Assembly (NCBI GenBank): GCA_902825845.1
Contig: CADECM010000047.1
Location: 1 to 45,869, forward strand
Length of the DNA: 45,869 nucleotides
Source of the DNA: an uncultured beta proteobacterium
Lineage (GTDB): Bacteria; Pseudomonadota; Gammaproteobacteria; Burkholderiales; SG8-41
Reading direction: 5' to 3'
Part shown: one piece after another, positions 36,373 to 43,894 of the stretch
Layout: each line of letters opens with the position of its first letter
How positions within the stretch are numbered: the first letter of the stretch is position 1
Notes under the pieces: generated by a model
The model's input: the letters and a program-made list of their open reading frames with translations, nothing else
Databases searched by the model: none
What the model was told of the DNA's origin: nothing
Made by a program: the position numbers and the translations under genes

Positions 36373-36389
36373 AACTATATGATTTTAAA
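36370..36389 (+). repeat. Recurrent intergenic AT-rich motif, copy 9
   Basis: It reads CATAACTATATGATTTTAAA; its first three bases (36370-36372) are the complement of the GST-like gene start codon. CAATAATTGTTTA follows, forming the palindrome AAACAATAATTGTTT at 36387-36401. It lies in the gap between the divergent GST-like and DUF4126 genes. Confidence 0.68.
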
Positions 36390-36507
36390 CAATAATTGTT
36401 TATCCTGTTGCAGCAGACCCGATCCCGGTCCGCGCGTGACGCAGCGCGCGCAACGGCCCCGGTACACCACGCTACACTTGGCACGTTGAGAGTCACAGGA
36501 GGAATTC

Positions 36508-37107
36508 ATGGAAGCACTCGCATCGCTTGCTACCGCCGCAGGTCTGGGCTGGGCCAGTGGCATCCGGCTGTATGCCGTGGTGTTCTTTCTGGGCCTGCTG
36601 CAATACTTCGGAATCTACGCCTTGCCCGAGAGTTTGCAAACTTTGGGCAGCCCGTGGGTGATGGGCGCCGCCGGCTTCATGTTTCTGGTGGAGTTTCTTG
36701 CCGACAAGATTCCCGGCTTTGATTCGGTGTGGGACGCCGCGCACACGTTTATTCGCATCCCGGCAGGCGCGCTGCTGGCCGCGGCTGCAGTGGCGGGTGG
36801 CGACCCCGGCATGAGCCTTGCCGCCGGCATACTCGGCGGCGCGGTGGCCGCAAGCAGTCACATCACCAAAGCCGGCACGCGCGCGCTGCTCAACACCTCA
36901 CCCGAACCGCTGAGCAACTGGACCGCATCCGCAAGCGAGGACGCGCTGTCGATCGGCGCGGTGTGGACCGCACTGTTTCATCCGCTGCTTGCGCTGGGTT
37001 TCCTGCTGGTGTTTTTTGTGCTGGCGATCTGGCTGCTGCCGAAAATCTGGCGCGGCCTCAAGCGCGTGGTTGCCTCGATACGACAACTGCTCGGCACGCC
37101 CGCCTGA
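36508..37107 (+). CDS. DUF4126 family membrane protein
   Basis: This 199-residue protein has about four to five hydrophobic helices. It begins MEALASLATAAGLGWASGIRLYAVVFFLGL, with the GLGWASGIRLYAVVFFLG stretch and the FLVEFLADKIPGFDSVWDAAHTFIRIPAG block (in part) characteristic of DUF4126. Helices run near residues 10-30, 50-65, 85-115 and 155-180. The function is unknown. The start follows AGGAGG at good distance. It is divergent from the GST-like gene. Confidence 0.88.
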   Translation: MEALASLATAAGLGWASGIRLYAVVFFLGLLQYFGIYALPESLQTLGSPWVMGAAGFMFLVEFLADKIPGFDSVWDAAHTFIRIPAGALLAAAAVAGGDPGMSLAAGILGGAVAASSHITKAGTRALLNTSPEPLSNWTASASEDALSIGAVWTALFHPLLALGFLLVFFVLAIWLLPKIWRGLKRVVASIRQLLGTPA

Positions 37108-37127
37108 CGGGTGCCATGCAGTAATGC

Positions 37128-37595
37128 CTACGCGCCCGGCTTGAACACCATCAAGGCATACACGGCGAGCAGCATCGTAAACGCGGGAATCCCCAACACC
37201 ATCCACCCGCGCATGGCGCGCCGGTAGTCCACGCCCAGCGCCGCGAAATCGGGGGCGTCGCGCGCCAGACGCGCGATGCGGTACTGCAGCACAACTACGG
37301 GTATCCAGCAGGCGCCGATGGCCACGAAAAGCGCGATGCTCCACTGCAGCCACGGTGCAGACCATGGCCATCCGCGCGCCAGCATCATCCACACGCCCGT
37401 CACCGGCTGCACCACCACGGCGGTGGCGGTAAACAGCCAGTCAGCGCGTATCACTTGGCGCGTCACCACGCGCAGCGCTGCGATATCCCGGCTCAGGTGC
37501 GCGGTCAGCAGGAAATAGGCAATGCCCGCGCCCGTGCCCAGCAGCACGGCACCGCTGAGAATGTGCAGCAACTTCAGAACGAGGTAGCCCGTCAC
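37128..37595 (-). CDS. DUF2269 family membrane protein
   Basis: This 155-residue protein has four predicted helices (about residues 3-22, 45-65, 78-98 and 130-150). It starts TGYLVLKLLHILSGAVLLGTGAG, then VIRADWLFTATAVVVQPVTG and MRGWMVLGIPAFTMLLAVYALMVFKP, matching DUF2269. The start is GTG at 37595, which overlaps the stop of the saccharopine dehydrogenase-like gene (GTGA), so the two are probably co-translated. The frame is open further upstream, but that part is shadow. The function is unknown. Confidence 0.87.
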   Translation of the reverse strand: MTGYLVLKLLHILSGAVLLGTGAGIAYFLLTAHLSRDIAALRVVTRQVIRADWLFTATAVVVQPVTGVWMMLARGWPWSAPWLQWSIALFVAIGACWIPVVVLQYRIARLARDAPDFAALGVDYRRAMRGWMVLGIPAFTMLLAVYALMVFKPGA

Positions 37596-38698
37596 GCGAA
37601 TGTCGTGCGCGTAGCGATGTCGAGACGGGACACCGCCGTGCCAAAATCCGCCAGCGACATCAACCCCATGCACGGCAATGCGCCGCGCGCCGCCAGCGTG
37701 CCCGCCGCCAGTTTGCGCGCAACGACGATCGCCGGCATGCAGGGAATCTCCGGCCCGTGGCCACGCCGCGCCACCAGATGCCAGTCGATGCGTGCCGGGC
37801 GGCCCTCCACGTCGGCGCCGCTCAAGCCCACATGCATGCCGCCCACGTCGCTGCCGAGCGCGTCAAACCAGCCGCCGTATTTCTGCATCGAGCGCGCGAG
37901 ACTGCCGGCGTTGCTGATCAGGCGCAGGCGCACTGCCGCGGCCAGCAACCAGAAGGCAGCCTGCCCGATGGCGAGTTCCAGCCCCGCATCGAAGCGCACG
38001 CGCGCAACGCCGTCATAGCGCGCCGGGAACAATTGCAGATCCGGCACGTCGCAGCGCGCCAGCCAGCGCGCACCAAAATCCGGGTACCGAAACCGCTGCA
38101 CGTCCTGCCAGCCATGGGCGGTTTGCCAACGGCCCGCCTCCCACACCGGGAAAGGTTTGCCGCAGTACGACAGCACGGCTTCCAGCGTCGCCACGCCACG
38201 CGGTGTACGTTGGCCGGGCGCGATGCTGACATCGATGGCATCCAGCCGCGAAAAGTAATCGCGGTGCTCATCGATCACGGCTGACGACAGCGCGGGCAGG
38301 GTGCTGGCCCCGCTGGTGATCAGCACGTTCGTGTCGCGCGCCGCGGCATCCAGCGCGCCGATACCGGCGACGAACGCCCGGCCGTCGGCGAGGTCGATGT
38401 AGTGCACCCCGGCGGCGAGGCAGGCGCGCGCTACATGGTAGTCCTGTCCCTGAAACGGTCCGCAGGTATGCACCACCGCCTGCACCCGCAACGCGCTGAG
38501 ATGTTCCCCGAGGTCGTCGGCAGTATGGTCCAGCGCGACGCCTTGGTGCCTGTCGCCCAGCGCACGTGCGAAGGACTGCGCCCGAGCGCCGTCACGCCCT
38601 GCGACAATCAACGTGACATCGGGCGCCAGCGCTCTGCAGATACGGCCGCCGAAATGCCCGTATCCGCCCAGAACCAGGATACGGTAGGTGCCGGACAA
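37592..38698 (-). CDS. Saccharopine dehydrogenase-like NAD(P)-binding protein
   Basis: This 368-residue protein opens with a Rossmann motif, ILVLGGYGHFGGRICRAL at about residues 7-24, followed by VVHTCGPFQGQDYHVARACLAAGVHYIDLADGR (in part), the typical saccharopine dehydrogenase N-domain. The central ITSGASTLPALSSAVID and the C-terminal domain resemble uncharacterised oxidoreductases of this group rather than lysine-pathway enzymes. The start is TTG at 38698; no ATG is close in frame. It is probably in one unit with the DUF2269 membrane protein downstream. Confidence 0.85.
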   Translation of the reverse strand: MSGTYRILVLGGYGHFGGRICRALAPDVTLIVAGRDGARAQSFARALGDRHQGVALDHTADDLGEHLSALRVQAVVHTCGPFQGQDYHVARACLAAGVHYIDLADGRAFVAGIGALDAAARDTNVLITSGASTLPALSSAVIDEHRDYFSRLDAIDVSIAPGQRTPRGVATLEAVLSYCGKPFPVWEAGRWQTAHGWQDVQRFRYPDFGARWLARCDVPDLQLFPARYDGVARVRFDAGLELAIGQAAFWLLAAAVRLRLISNAGSLARSMQKYGGWFDALGSDVGGMHVGLSGADVEGRPARIDWHLVARRGHGPEIPCMPAIVVARKLAAGTLAARGALPCMGLMSLADFGTAVSRLDIATRTTFA

Positions 38699-38722
38699 CT
38701 CAGCCGTGCCGCGCGCGGGTGG

Positions 38723-38956
38723 CTACTTCTTCTGCATGAAAAACGTGAATACCTTCTCCGCTTCGTCCGCGGACAGCAACGCGTTGCCGGTCTGTTTGGC
38801 GAACGCCTGAAAGTCTTTGGTCGAACCCGGATCCGTCGCAAGAATCTTCAACACCTGGCCGGACGTCATGTCACTCAGGGTTTTCTTGGTGCGCAGTATC
38901 GGCAGCGGACAGTTCAGTCCGCGCGCGTCGAGTTCCTTGTCAAATACGGTAGTCAT
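38723..38956 (-). CDS. TusA/SirA-family sulfur carrier protein
   Basis: This 77-residue protein has the CPxP signature (LNCPLPI, Cys16) after KELDARG and the typical alternation KILATDPGSTKDFQAFAKQTGN. The Cys carries persulfide sulfur in tRNA thiolation, molybdopterin synthesis or sulfur oxidation. It is not beside dsr or hdr genes, but moaC and soxYZAX lie within 5 kb, so roles in cofactor or sulfur metabolism are both plausible. ATG at 38956 is preceded by AGGAAGGAACC, a good ribosome binding site. Confidence 0.93.
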   Translation of the reverse strand: MTTVFDKELDARGLNCPLPILRTKKTLSDMTSGQVLKILATDPGSTKDFQAFAKQTGNALLSADEAEKVFTFFMQKK

Positions 38957-39095
38957 CCGGTTCCTTCCTCCGCTTATTGCTCATGCCTGCCGCGCCCCGC
39001 CATTGGCAGGCGCCCCCGGCGCGGCAACCTGCGCGGATTATAAGCGAGGGGTTCTGCCGTCGTGACTGAACAGCGCGCCGCTGCGTTTAATTCAT

Positions 39096-39115
39096 TATAA
39101 GTTATTGATTTTATT
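39096..39115 (+). repeat. Recurrent intergenic AT-rich motif, copy 10
   Basis: It reads TATAAGTTATTGATTTTATT, followed by CATTTTTTATG. It lies in the 224-base gap between the tusA-like gene and the 3' end of the M48 protease gene. Its first 18 bases are identical to copy 6. Confidence 0.68.
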
Positions 39116-39180
39116 CATTTTTTATGCCGTCTGGAAAGGATGCGGTGCGCACCGCGCGGCCACGGCGTTGCCGGCGGCGC

Positions 39181-40626
39181 CTACGGTTTGGGTGCCTTGC
39201 GCCCGGCATCCTTGCGCTCCTCCGCGTCCAGGCGGCGCAATTCGCGCATGCGCGCCTCGGCCGCCGACAACTGATAATAGTCGCCATCGCCCGCCTTGAG
39301 TCCCAGTTGCAATTGCTCGACGGCGGCGCCGGTGCTGCCCAGAAGCAGGTAGGCTTCGGCCTGTGCCCGATGATGCGCCAGCCGCTTGTTAAGCATGGCG
39401 TAGGCGCGCGACTGGAACTGATACAGACGGAAATCACGGCTGCCGGACGCCAGGCGCGGCTCGACCACCGCGAGGGCTTCAGCGGGTTGCCGGTTTTGCA
39501 GCAACGCCTCGGCGAAGTCGTAAGCGAGCGCCCGATAATGCGGATGGCGTCGCAAGGCCTGGCGAAAACACACCAACGCATCGGCGTCACCGCCCGCGAG
39601 GCGGATTCGGCACCCCAGAAAATCCACCGCCGGATGTTGTTTCAAGACGGCGTTGAGATCGGCGAATGCCTTGCGCGCGGCGGGAATGTTGCGCTCGCGC
39701 AGCAGCGCGTCGGCCAGCCCGTAGCGCGCGCCGGCCTCGGACAAATAGCGTTTCTCGGCAAGCAGCCCCTGAAAATAGGCCACGCTCTCGTGCGCCGGCT
39801 CCAGCTCGGCCTTGAGCTTGGCGCGCATCAGGTGAAACTCGATAGAATCGGTCACCTGGCGGTAGGGCAGCTGCGACGAACGCCCTTGCATGTCCGAGAT
39901 GCGTTCATAGTTGATCGGATGGGTGCGCAAAAAGGCCGGCGCGCCCACATCGGCCAGACGCGTGGCGCGTTGCAGGCGCTCGAAAAATGCCGCCATGCCG
40001 TTCGGGTCAAAGCCCGCTTTTTCCAGCATCTGCAAGCCCAGGCGATCGGCCTCGCGCTCGAAATCGCGCGAGTAATTGAGCTGCCGCTGCATCGTCAGTG
40101 CCGGCCCGGTTACCGCCGCGGCTTGTGCCAGCTGCGAATTGGCGCGCGAGGCCAGAATCGCTATCGCCAGCGAGGCGATCGACACCCACTGGCTCAACTG
40201 CTCATTGGACACCATGCGCGCGATGTGGCGCTGGGTGACGTGTGCAATCTCGTGCCCCATCACGCCCGCCATTTCAGATTCACTCTGCGCCGCCGCAATC
40301 AAGCCGGTGTGTATGCCGATATGGCCGCCGGGCAGCGCAAAGGCATTGATCTGCGGATCGTTCATCAGAAAAAAATTGAAACGCTGACGTGCATCGCCGC
40401 TATGCGCGGAGAGCCGGTTGCCGACGCCGGTAATGTAATCGGTCACCTCGGGATCGTCGTAAAAGCCCGGATCGCGGCGCGCCTCCTTCATGATGCTTTG
40501 GCCGATCAGGCGCTCCTGCAGGGGCGTCAATGCCGACTGCGCGGGCTCGCCAAGTTCGGGCAAAGCCTGCGCCAGCACCGCGGGTACGGCCAGCAGGCCG
40601 ATGGCTAAGACGAGTCGCGACAACAT
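39181..40626 (-). CDS. M48-family periplasmic metalloprotease with TPR-like tail (BepA-like)
   Basis: This 481-residue protein has a signal peptide (cleavage near VLAQA, residue 21) and a zinc protease domain at about 35-240 with the motif HEIAH at residues 125-129 and the later Glu ligand in YSRDFEREADRLGLQML. The second half is helical repeats (about 260-460), as in BepA, which clears misassembled LptD/BAM substrates. The length is normal for that family. Its partner lpt genes lie 12 kb away, not in one operon. It is divergent from moaC. Confidence 0.93.
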   Translation of the reverse strand: MLSRLVLAIGLLAVPAVLAQALPELGEPAQSALTPLQERLIGQSIMKEARRDPGFYDDPEVTDYITGVGNRLSAHSGDARQRFNFFLMNDPQINAFALPGGHIGIHTGLIAAAQSESEMAGVMGHEIAHVTQRHIARMVSNEQLSQWVSIASLAIAILASRANSQLAQAAAVTGPALTMQRQLNYSRDFEREADRLGLQMLEKAGFDPNGMAAFFERLQRATRLADVGAPAFLRTHPINYERISDMQGRSSQLPYRQVTDSIEFHLMRAKLKAELEPAHESVAYFQGLLAEKRYLSEAGARYGLADALLRERNIPAARKAFADLNAVLKQHPAVDFLGCRIRLAGGDADALVCFRQALRRHPHYRALAYDFAEALLQNRQPAEALAVVEPRLASGSRDFRLYQFQSRAYAMLNKRLAHHRAQAEAYLLLGSTGAAVEQLQLGLKAGDGDYYQLSAAEARMRELRRLDAEERKDAGRKAPKP

Positions 40627-40691
40627 GATGCTATGATAAGCTGACTTTGCGCCAAGTTCCTGCCTACCCTTGTAAAGTACCTCCCAGAATC

Positions 40692-41192
40692 ATGAGCAAA
40701 CTCACGCACTTCGGCGCGCATGGCAAGGCGCATATGGTGGATGTCGCGGCCAAGCAGGAAACGCATCGCATCGCGCGCGCGACCGGCAGCATCCGCATGC
40801 TGCCGGCCACCCTCAAACTGATCGCCGCGGGCACTGCAAAAAAAGGTGATGTGATCGGCATCGCGCGCATCGCGGCGATACAGGCCGCCAAGAAAACGTC
40901 GGACCTGATTCCGTTGTGTCACCCGCTCGCGCTGACGCATGTGGATGTGGCATTCACGCTGGATCGCAAGCGCGTGGCAGTCGATTGCGTTGCCACCGTT
41001 GAAACGCGTGGACGCACTGGCGTGGAAATGGAAGCACTGACGGCGGTCGCCGCGGGGCTGCTGACGGTTTACGATATGTGCAAAGCCGTGGATCGCGGCA
41101 TGCGTCTGGAACAGATAGCGCTATTGGAAAAGCGCGGCGGCAAATCGGGCATTTGGACGCGTGCCGCTGCAGCGACCCGACGGCAAGCATAA
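40692..41192 (+). CDS. moaC: Cyclic pyranopterin monophosphate synthase
   Basis: With MoaA it converts GTP to cyclic pyranopterin monophosphate, the first step of molybdenum cofactor synthesis. The 166-residue length is normal. Motifs: [20 protein letters not shown] at the start, [20 protein letters not shown] near 75-95, [17 protein letters not shown] near 110-128 and [25 protein letters not shown] near 135-160 (in part). The ATG at 40692 is chosen by homology; no strong ribosome binding site is visible. Molybdenum cofactor would serve SoxCD-type enzymes, though none is in the window. Confidence 0.96.
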   Translation: MSKLTHFGAHGKAHMVDVAAKQETHRIARATGSIRMLPATLKLIAAGTAKKGDVIGIARIAAIQAAKKTSDLIPLCHPLALTHVDVAFTLDRKRVAVDCVATVETRGRTGVEMEALTAVAAGLLTVYDMCKAVDRGMRLEQIALLEKRGGKSGIWTRAAAATRRQA

Positions 41193-41193
41193 C

Positions 41194-41213
41194 AATAAAT
41201 ATATGATTTTAAA
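41194..41213 (+). repeat. Recurrent intergenic AT-rich motif, copy 11
   Basis: It reads AATAAATATATGATTTTAAA, followed by CCGTTTTTTTGATT. It begins directly after the moaC stop and lies in the moaC-soxY gap, about 60 bases upstream of a possible sox promoter. Confidence 0.66.
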
Positions 41214-41275
41214 CCGTTTTTTTGATTCGCCTTGCGTGACAAAGCATGGGCACGCCGGGCGGGGGCGCCTAGGAT

Positions 41276-41302
41276 TTGACCCCGTTCGCAAACAGCTACA
41301 AT
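41276..41302 (+). promoter_or_regulatory. Possible sigma-70 promoter of the sox genes
   Basis: TTGACC at 41276-41281 and TACAAT at 41297-41302 lie 15 bases apart, shorter than the usual 17. They stand about 37-60 bases upstream of the soxY start, with a run of six T at 41310-41315 between. The spacing makes the call tentative. Confidence 0.35.
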
Positions 41303-41338
41303 AGCTCCCTTTTTTCCGCACCGGAATCAGGATTCACG

Positions 41339-41785
41339 ATGAACCCGTTACGACGATCTCTACTGCAGTTTGCCGCGCTGGCCGCGGCAGGTTGGCTGAA
41401 AACTTCGCAAGCCGTGGCAGCCGCCTGGAACGCCGCCGGATTTGAGGCCAAAGCCACGGCAGAGGTGTTGAAGTCGCTGGGGGCGAGTGGCGCCGCGGAG
41501 AGCAGCGATATCGCCATAACCGCACCCGACATCGCCGAGAACGGCGCCGTGGTTCCCATCGAAGTGGTCAGCCGCATTCCGAACACGCAGGCCATTTCGA
41601 TCATTGCCGAAAAGAATCCCTTCCCGCTGGCGGCGACGATGCAATTTGCCAACGGCGCCGAGCCCTACGCGTACGTTCGCATCAAGATGGGGCAAACCGC
41701 CCATGTGCGGGCGATCGTGCAGGCCGGTGGAAAATTTTTTACCGCCACCCGCGAAGTCAAAATTACCATCGGCGGCTGCGGCTGA
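41339..41785 (+). CDS. soxY: Thiosulfate oxidation carrier protein SoxY
   Basis: SoxY carries the sulfur substrate covalently on a C-terminal cysteine during periplasmic thiosulfate oxidation. The 148-residue precursor has a twin-arginine-like signal (LRRSLLQFAALAAAGW, residues 4-19). The mature domain has APDIAENGAVVPIEV and NPFPLAATMQF. It ends GGCG with Cys147, one Gly shorter than the common GGCGG. The ATG at 41339 follows AGGATTCACG. It leads soxZ, soxA and soxX on the same strand. Confidence 0.96.
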   Translation: MNPLRRSLLQFAALAAAGWLKTSQAVAAAWNAAGFEAKATAEVLKSLGASGAAESSDIAITAPDIAENGAVVPIEVVSRIPNTQAISIIAEKNPFPLAATMQFANGAEPYAYVRIKMGQTAHVRAIVQAGGKFFTATREVKITIGGCG

Positions 41786-41806
41786 GCGGCGGCGCAAGGA
41801 GACATC

Positions 41807-42124
41807 ATGGCGGAACCAATGAAAATTCGCGCCCGGCTCAAGGGCGATATCGCTGACATTCGCGTGCTGGTCGCACATCCCATGGAAACCGGGCAACGCA
41901 AGAATGCCGGCGGCGCTCTGGTGCCGATGCACTTTATCAAGCATGTACTGGTCACGCATAAGGGCAACGTGGTCTACGACGCGCAGTGGAGCCAGGCCGT
42001 ATCGCGTAATCCGGTGTTCGCCGTGCGCGTCAAAGGCGCGAAGGCTGGCGACAAAGTGGTCGTCACCTGGACCGATAACAAAGATGACAAGCGCACCGAC
42101 GAAGCTGTGATTGTCGCCGCTTGA
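41807..42124 (+). CDS. soxZ: Thiosulfate oxidation carrier protein SoxZ
   Basis: This 105-residue partner forms the SoxYZ heterodimer that presents the SoxY sulfur arm to the other Sox enzymes. It has no signal peptide, as expected, because it is exported with SoxY. The blocks KIRARLKGDIADIRVLVAHPMETGQRKN (in part), ALVPMHFIKHVLVTHKGNVV and VKGAKAGDKVVVTWTDNK match the family. GGAGACATC precedes the ATG. It lies 21 bases after soxY. Confidence 0.97.
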   Translation: MAEPMKIRARLKGDIADIRVLVAHPMETGQRKNAGGALVPMHFIKHVLVTHKGNVVYDAQWSQAVSRNPVFAVRVKGAKAGDKVVVTWTDNKDDKRTDEAVIVAA

Positions 42125-42167
42125 TCAAGCCGCCGCGAACAAGCGGCATTCGGCACGAGGAGAGGCA

Positions 42168-42983
42168 ATGATAAGAAACGTTGGCCGCGTAGCGGCCATG
42201 GCGACGGTTCTGGCAATAACCCTTTGCCCGGCACTGGCCCAGGACAAAGCGGGTAACGGCCTGGCGGTGGGCCGGCAAATGCTCGCCGAAGACAATCCGG
42301 GCGAGTTGTGGGTCGAGCGCGGCCGACGCCTGTTTCATGAAAAGCGCGGCCCCCGGAACGCGTCGCTGGAACAATGCGATCTCGGCGAGGGGCCGGGCGT
42401 CGTCAAAGGGGTGTTTGCGCATCTGCCCCGCTATTTTGCCGACACCGGCAAGGTGCAAGACCTGGAATCGCGCCTGCTGACGTGCATGGTGCAATTGCAG
42501 GGCTTCAAGCGCGAAGACATCATCCGCACGCGCTTCGGCACTCTGGATCGTAATTCCGATCTGGAAGCGCTGGTCAGTTACATCGGCGCCGCCTCCAACG
42601 GCATGCGCATGAATGTGCGCCTTAAACATGCGCAGGAACGCGACATGTACAAGGCCGGCGAATACCTTTTTTACCGGCGCACCGGCCCGCTCGACTTTGC
42701 GTGCGTGACCTGTCACGGCGATTCCGGCAAACGCATTCGCCTGCAGGAGCTGCCGAACATGACTCGAGCGGAGGAATTGCGTGAAATCATCCCCACCGGC
42801 TGGCCGGCGTATCGCGGCACACACAGCACCGTGCGCACCATGCAGCACCGGCTCTACGACTGCTTCTGGCAAATGCGCCTGCCGGATCTCGGCTATGCCT
42901 CGGACCTGTCCGTGGCACTGACCACCTATCTCTATCACTCGGCGAACGGCGGTGTCATCAATCTGCCGGGCGTGCGGCGCTAG
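42168..42983 (+). CDS. soxA: Diheme/monoheme cytochrome c SoxA
   Basis: SoxA is part of the SoxAX cytochrome that joins thiosulfate to the SoxY cysteine. The 271-residue precursor has a signal peptide (to PALAQ, residue 25). One haem motif is visible, CVTCH at 179-183, and the active-site haem ligand is probably Cys232 in RLYDCFWQMR. There is no N-terminal CxxCH; Cys70 and Cys106 stand where single-haem SoxA proteins form a disulfide, so this is the one-haem type. GAGGAGAGGCA precedes ATG 42168. soxX follows 15 bases later. Confidence 0.95.
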   Translation: MIRNVGRVAAMATVLAITLCPALAQDKAGNGLAVGRQMLAEDNPGELWVERGRRLFHEKRGPRNASLEQCDLGEGPGVVKGVFAHLPRYFADTGKVQDLESRLLTCMVQLQGFKREDIIRTRFGTLDRNSDLEALVSYIGAASNGMRMNVRLKHAQERDMYKAGEYLFYRRTGPLDFACVTCHGDSGKRIRLQELPNMTRAEELREIIPTGWPAYRGTHSTVRTMQHRLYDCFWQMRLPDLGYASDLSVALTTYLYHSANGGVINLPGVRR

Positions 42984-42998
42984 CCGGGGGAGCGTGTC

Positions 42999-43634
42999 AT
43001 GAACAACAAAACCATCCTTGTGCTCGCGTTGACGACTGCAACTTTTGTAGGCTGCGCTTCGTTTCCCGACGCGCAAAGCACAGCCAAGTCTGCCGAACAA
43101 ATGGTGGCTGAAGCCCACGCCATCGGCACACCCGACATGAAACAACGCACGGTGCAGGACCATTCGCAGCGGACATGCAGCGCAATCGGTGGTGCGAAAC
43201 TCACATCCTCGCAGGCCGCCGAAATCACGAAAACCGCGCGCGACAGCATCCGCTACCCGTCCTCCGGCAAGCTCGCCGGGGACTGGAAGACCGGCGCGCG
43301 CCTGACCACAGACGGACGCGGGCAGCGCATCGTCAATGGCAAGATTGAGGCCCGCAAGGAAAACGGCGCGCTGTGCATCAACTGCCACGCCCTGGATCCC
43401 AGCGATGTCAACGCCGGCAACCTCGGACCAGCACTGATCGGCTACGGCAAGCAGCGCGGCAACGCAGAAGCGGTAGCGCGTTATACCTACGAACGCATTT
43501 ATAACGCGTGGGCATTCATGCCCTGCTCGAATATGCCACGCCTGGGCGCCAGCGGATTTTTGACGCCCGAGCAGATTGCGCATGTGGTGGCTTATCTGGT
43601 GGACCCGCTGTCGCCGGTCAACAATAGCCGCTAG
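42999..43634 (+). CDS. soxX: Cytochrome c SoxX, lipoprotein-like
   Basis: The partner of SoxA; it takes electrons from the thiosulfate-SoxY condensation. The 211-residue precursor has a lipobox (TFVGCA, Cys19), so it is probably membrane-anchored, unlike many soluble SoxX. About 100 residues precede the haem motif CINCH (126-130); the distal Met is likely Met179 in CSNMPRLG. The class I fold ends with LTPEQIAHVVAYLVDPLSP. It is longer than simple SoxX (about 120-150 residues). It is the last sox gene in view; no soxB follows. Confidence 0.94.
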   Translation: MNNKTILVLALTTATFVGCASFPDAQSTAKSAEQMVAEAHAIGTPDMKQRTVQDHSQRTCSAIGGAKLTSSQAAEITKTARDSIRYPSSGKLAGDWKTGARLTTDGRGQRIVNGKIEARKENGALCINCHALDPSDVNAGNLGPALIGYGKQRGNAEAVARYTYERIYNAWAFMPCSNMPRLGASGFLTPEQIAHVVAYLVDPLSPVNNSR

Positions 43635-43894
43635 GGCACCTTAGCTCGTACTGTCTAGATTATTGATCCACCCCATTTTCACATTACCAGCCAGTCGCGC
43701 ATATGGCGCAACTGCGAGAATTGCAATACCCCTATAGATCGAGACATAGGATCACGCTCCAAACTTGGCATTGCGGTGCTGCGCGGCTGAATTTATCAAT
43801 GAACCGACAGAACGCAAGTGCCTGATGCGTCACCACCGCGAAACCTTGAGTGCTCTTTTGGCGATGGAGTGACTACGCGAATGGCTGTCAATAC
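43635..43894. other. Lower-GC intergenic stretch after soxX
   Basis: About 260 bases with no convincing gene and clearly lower GC than the sox genes. A short antisense reading near 43690-43735 (LRHMRDWLV) vaguely suggests a transposase end but is too short to call. It marks the border to the glycosyltransferase gene. Confidence 0.35.

Noticed and set aside
42063..43583. 506-codon frame on the minus strand opposite soxA and soxX
   Set aside because: Both sox genes have haem motifs and good ribosome binding sites; the antisense frame has neither.
43680..43740. Insertion-sequence remnant after soxX
   Set aside because: A short antisense phrase resembles a transposase end, but it is too short and no inverted ends are visible.
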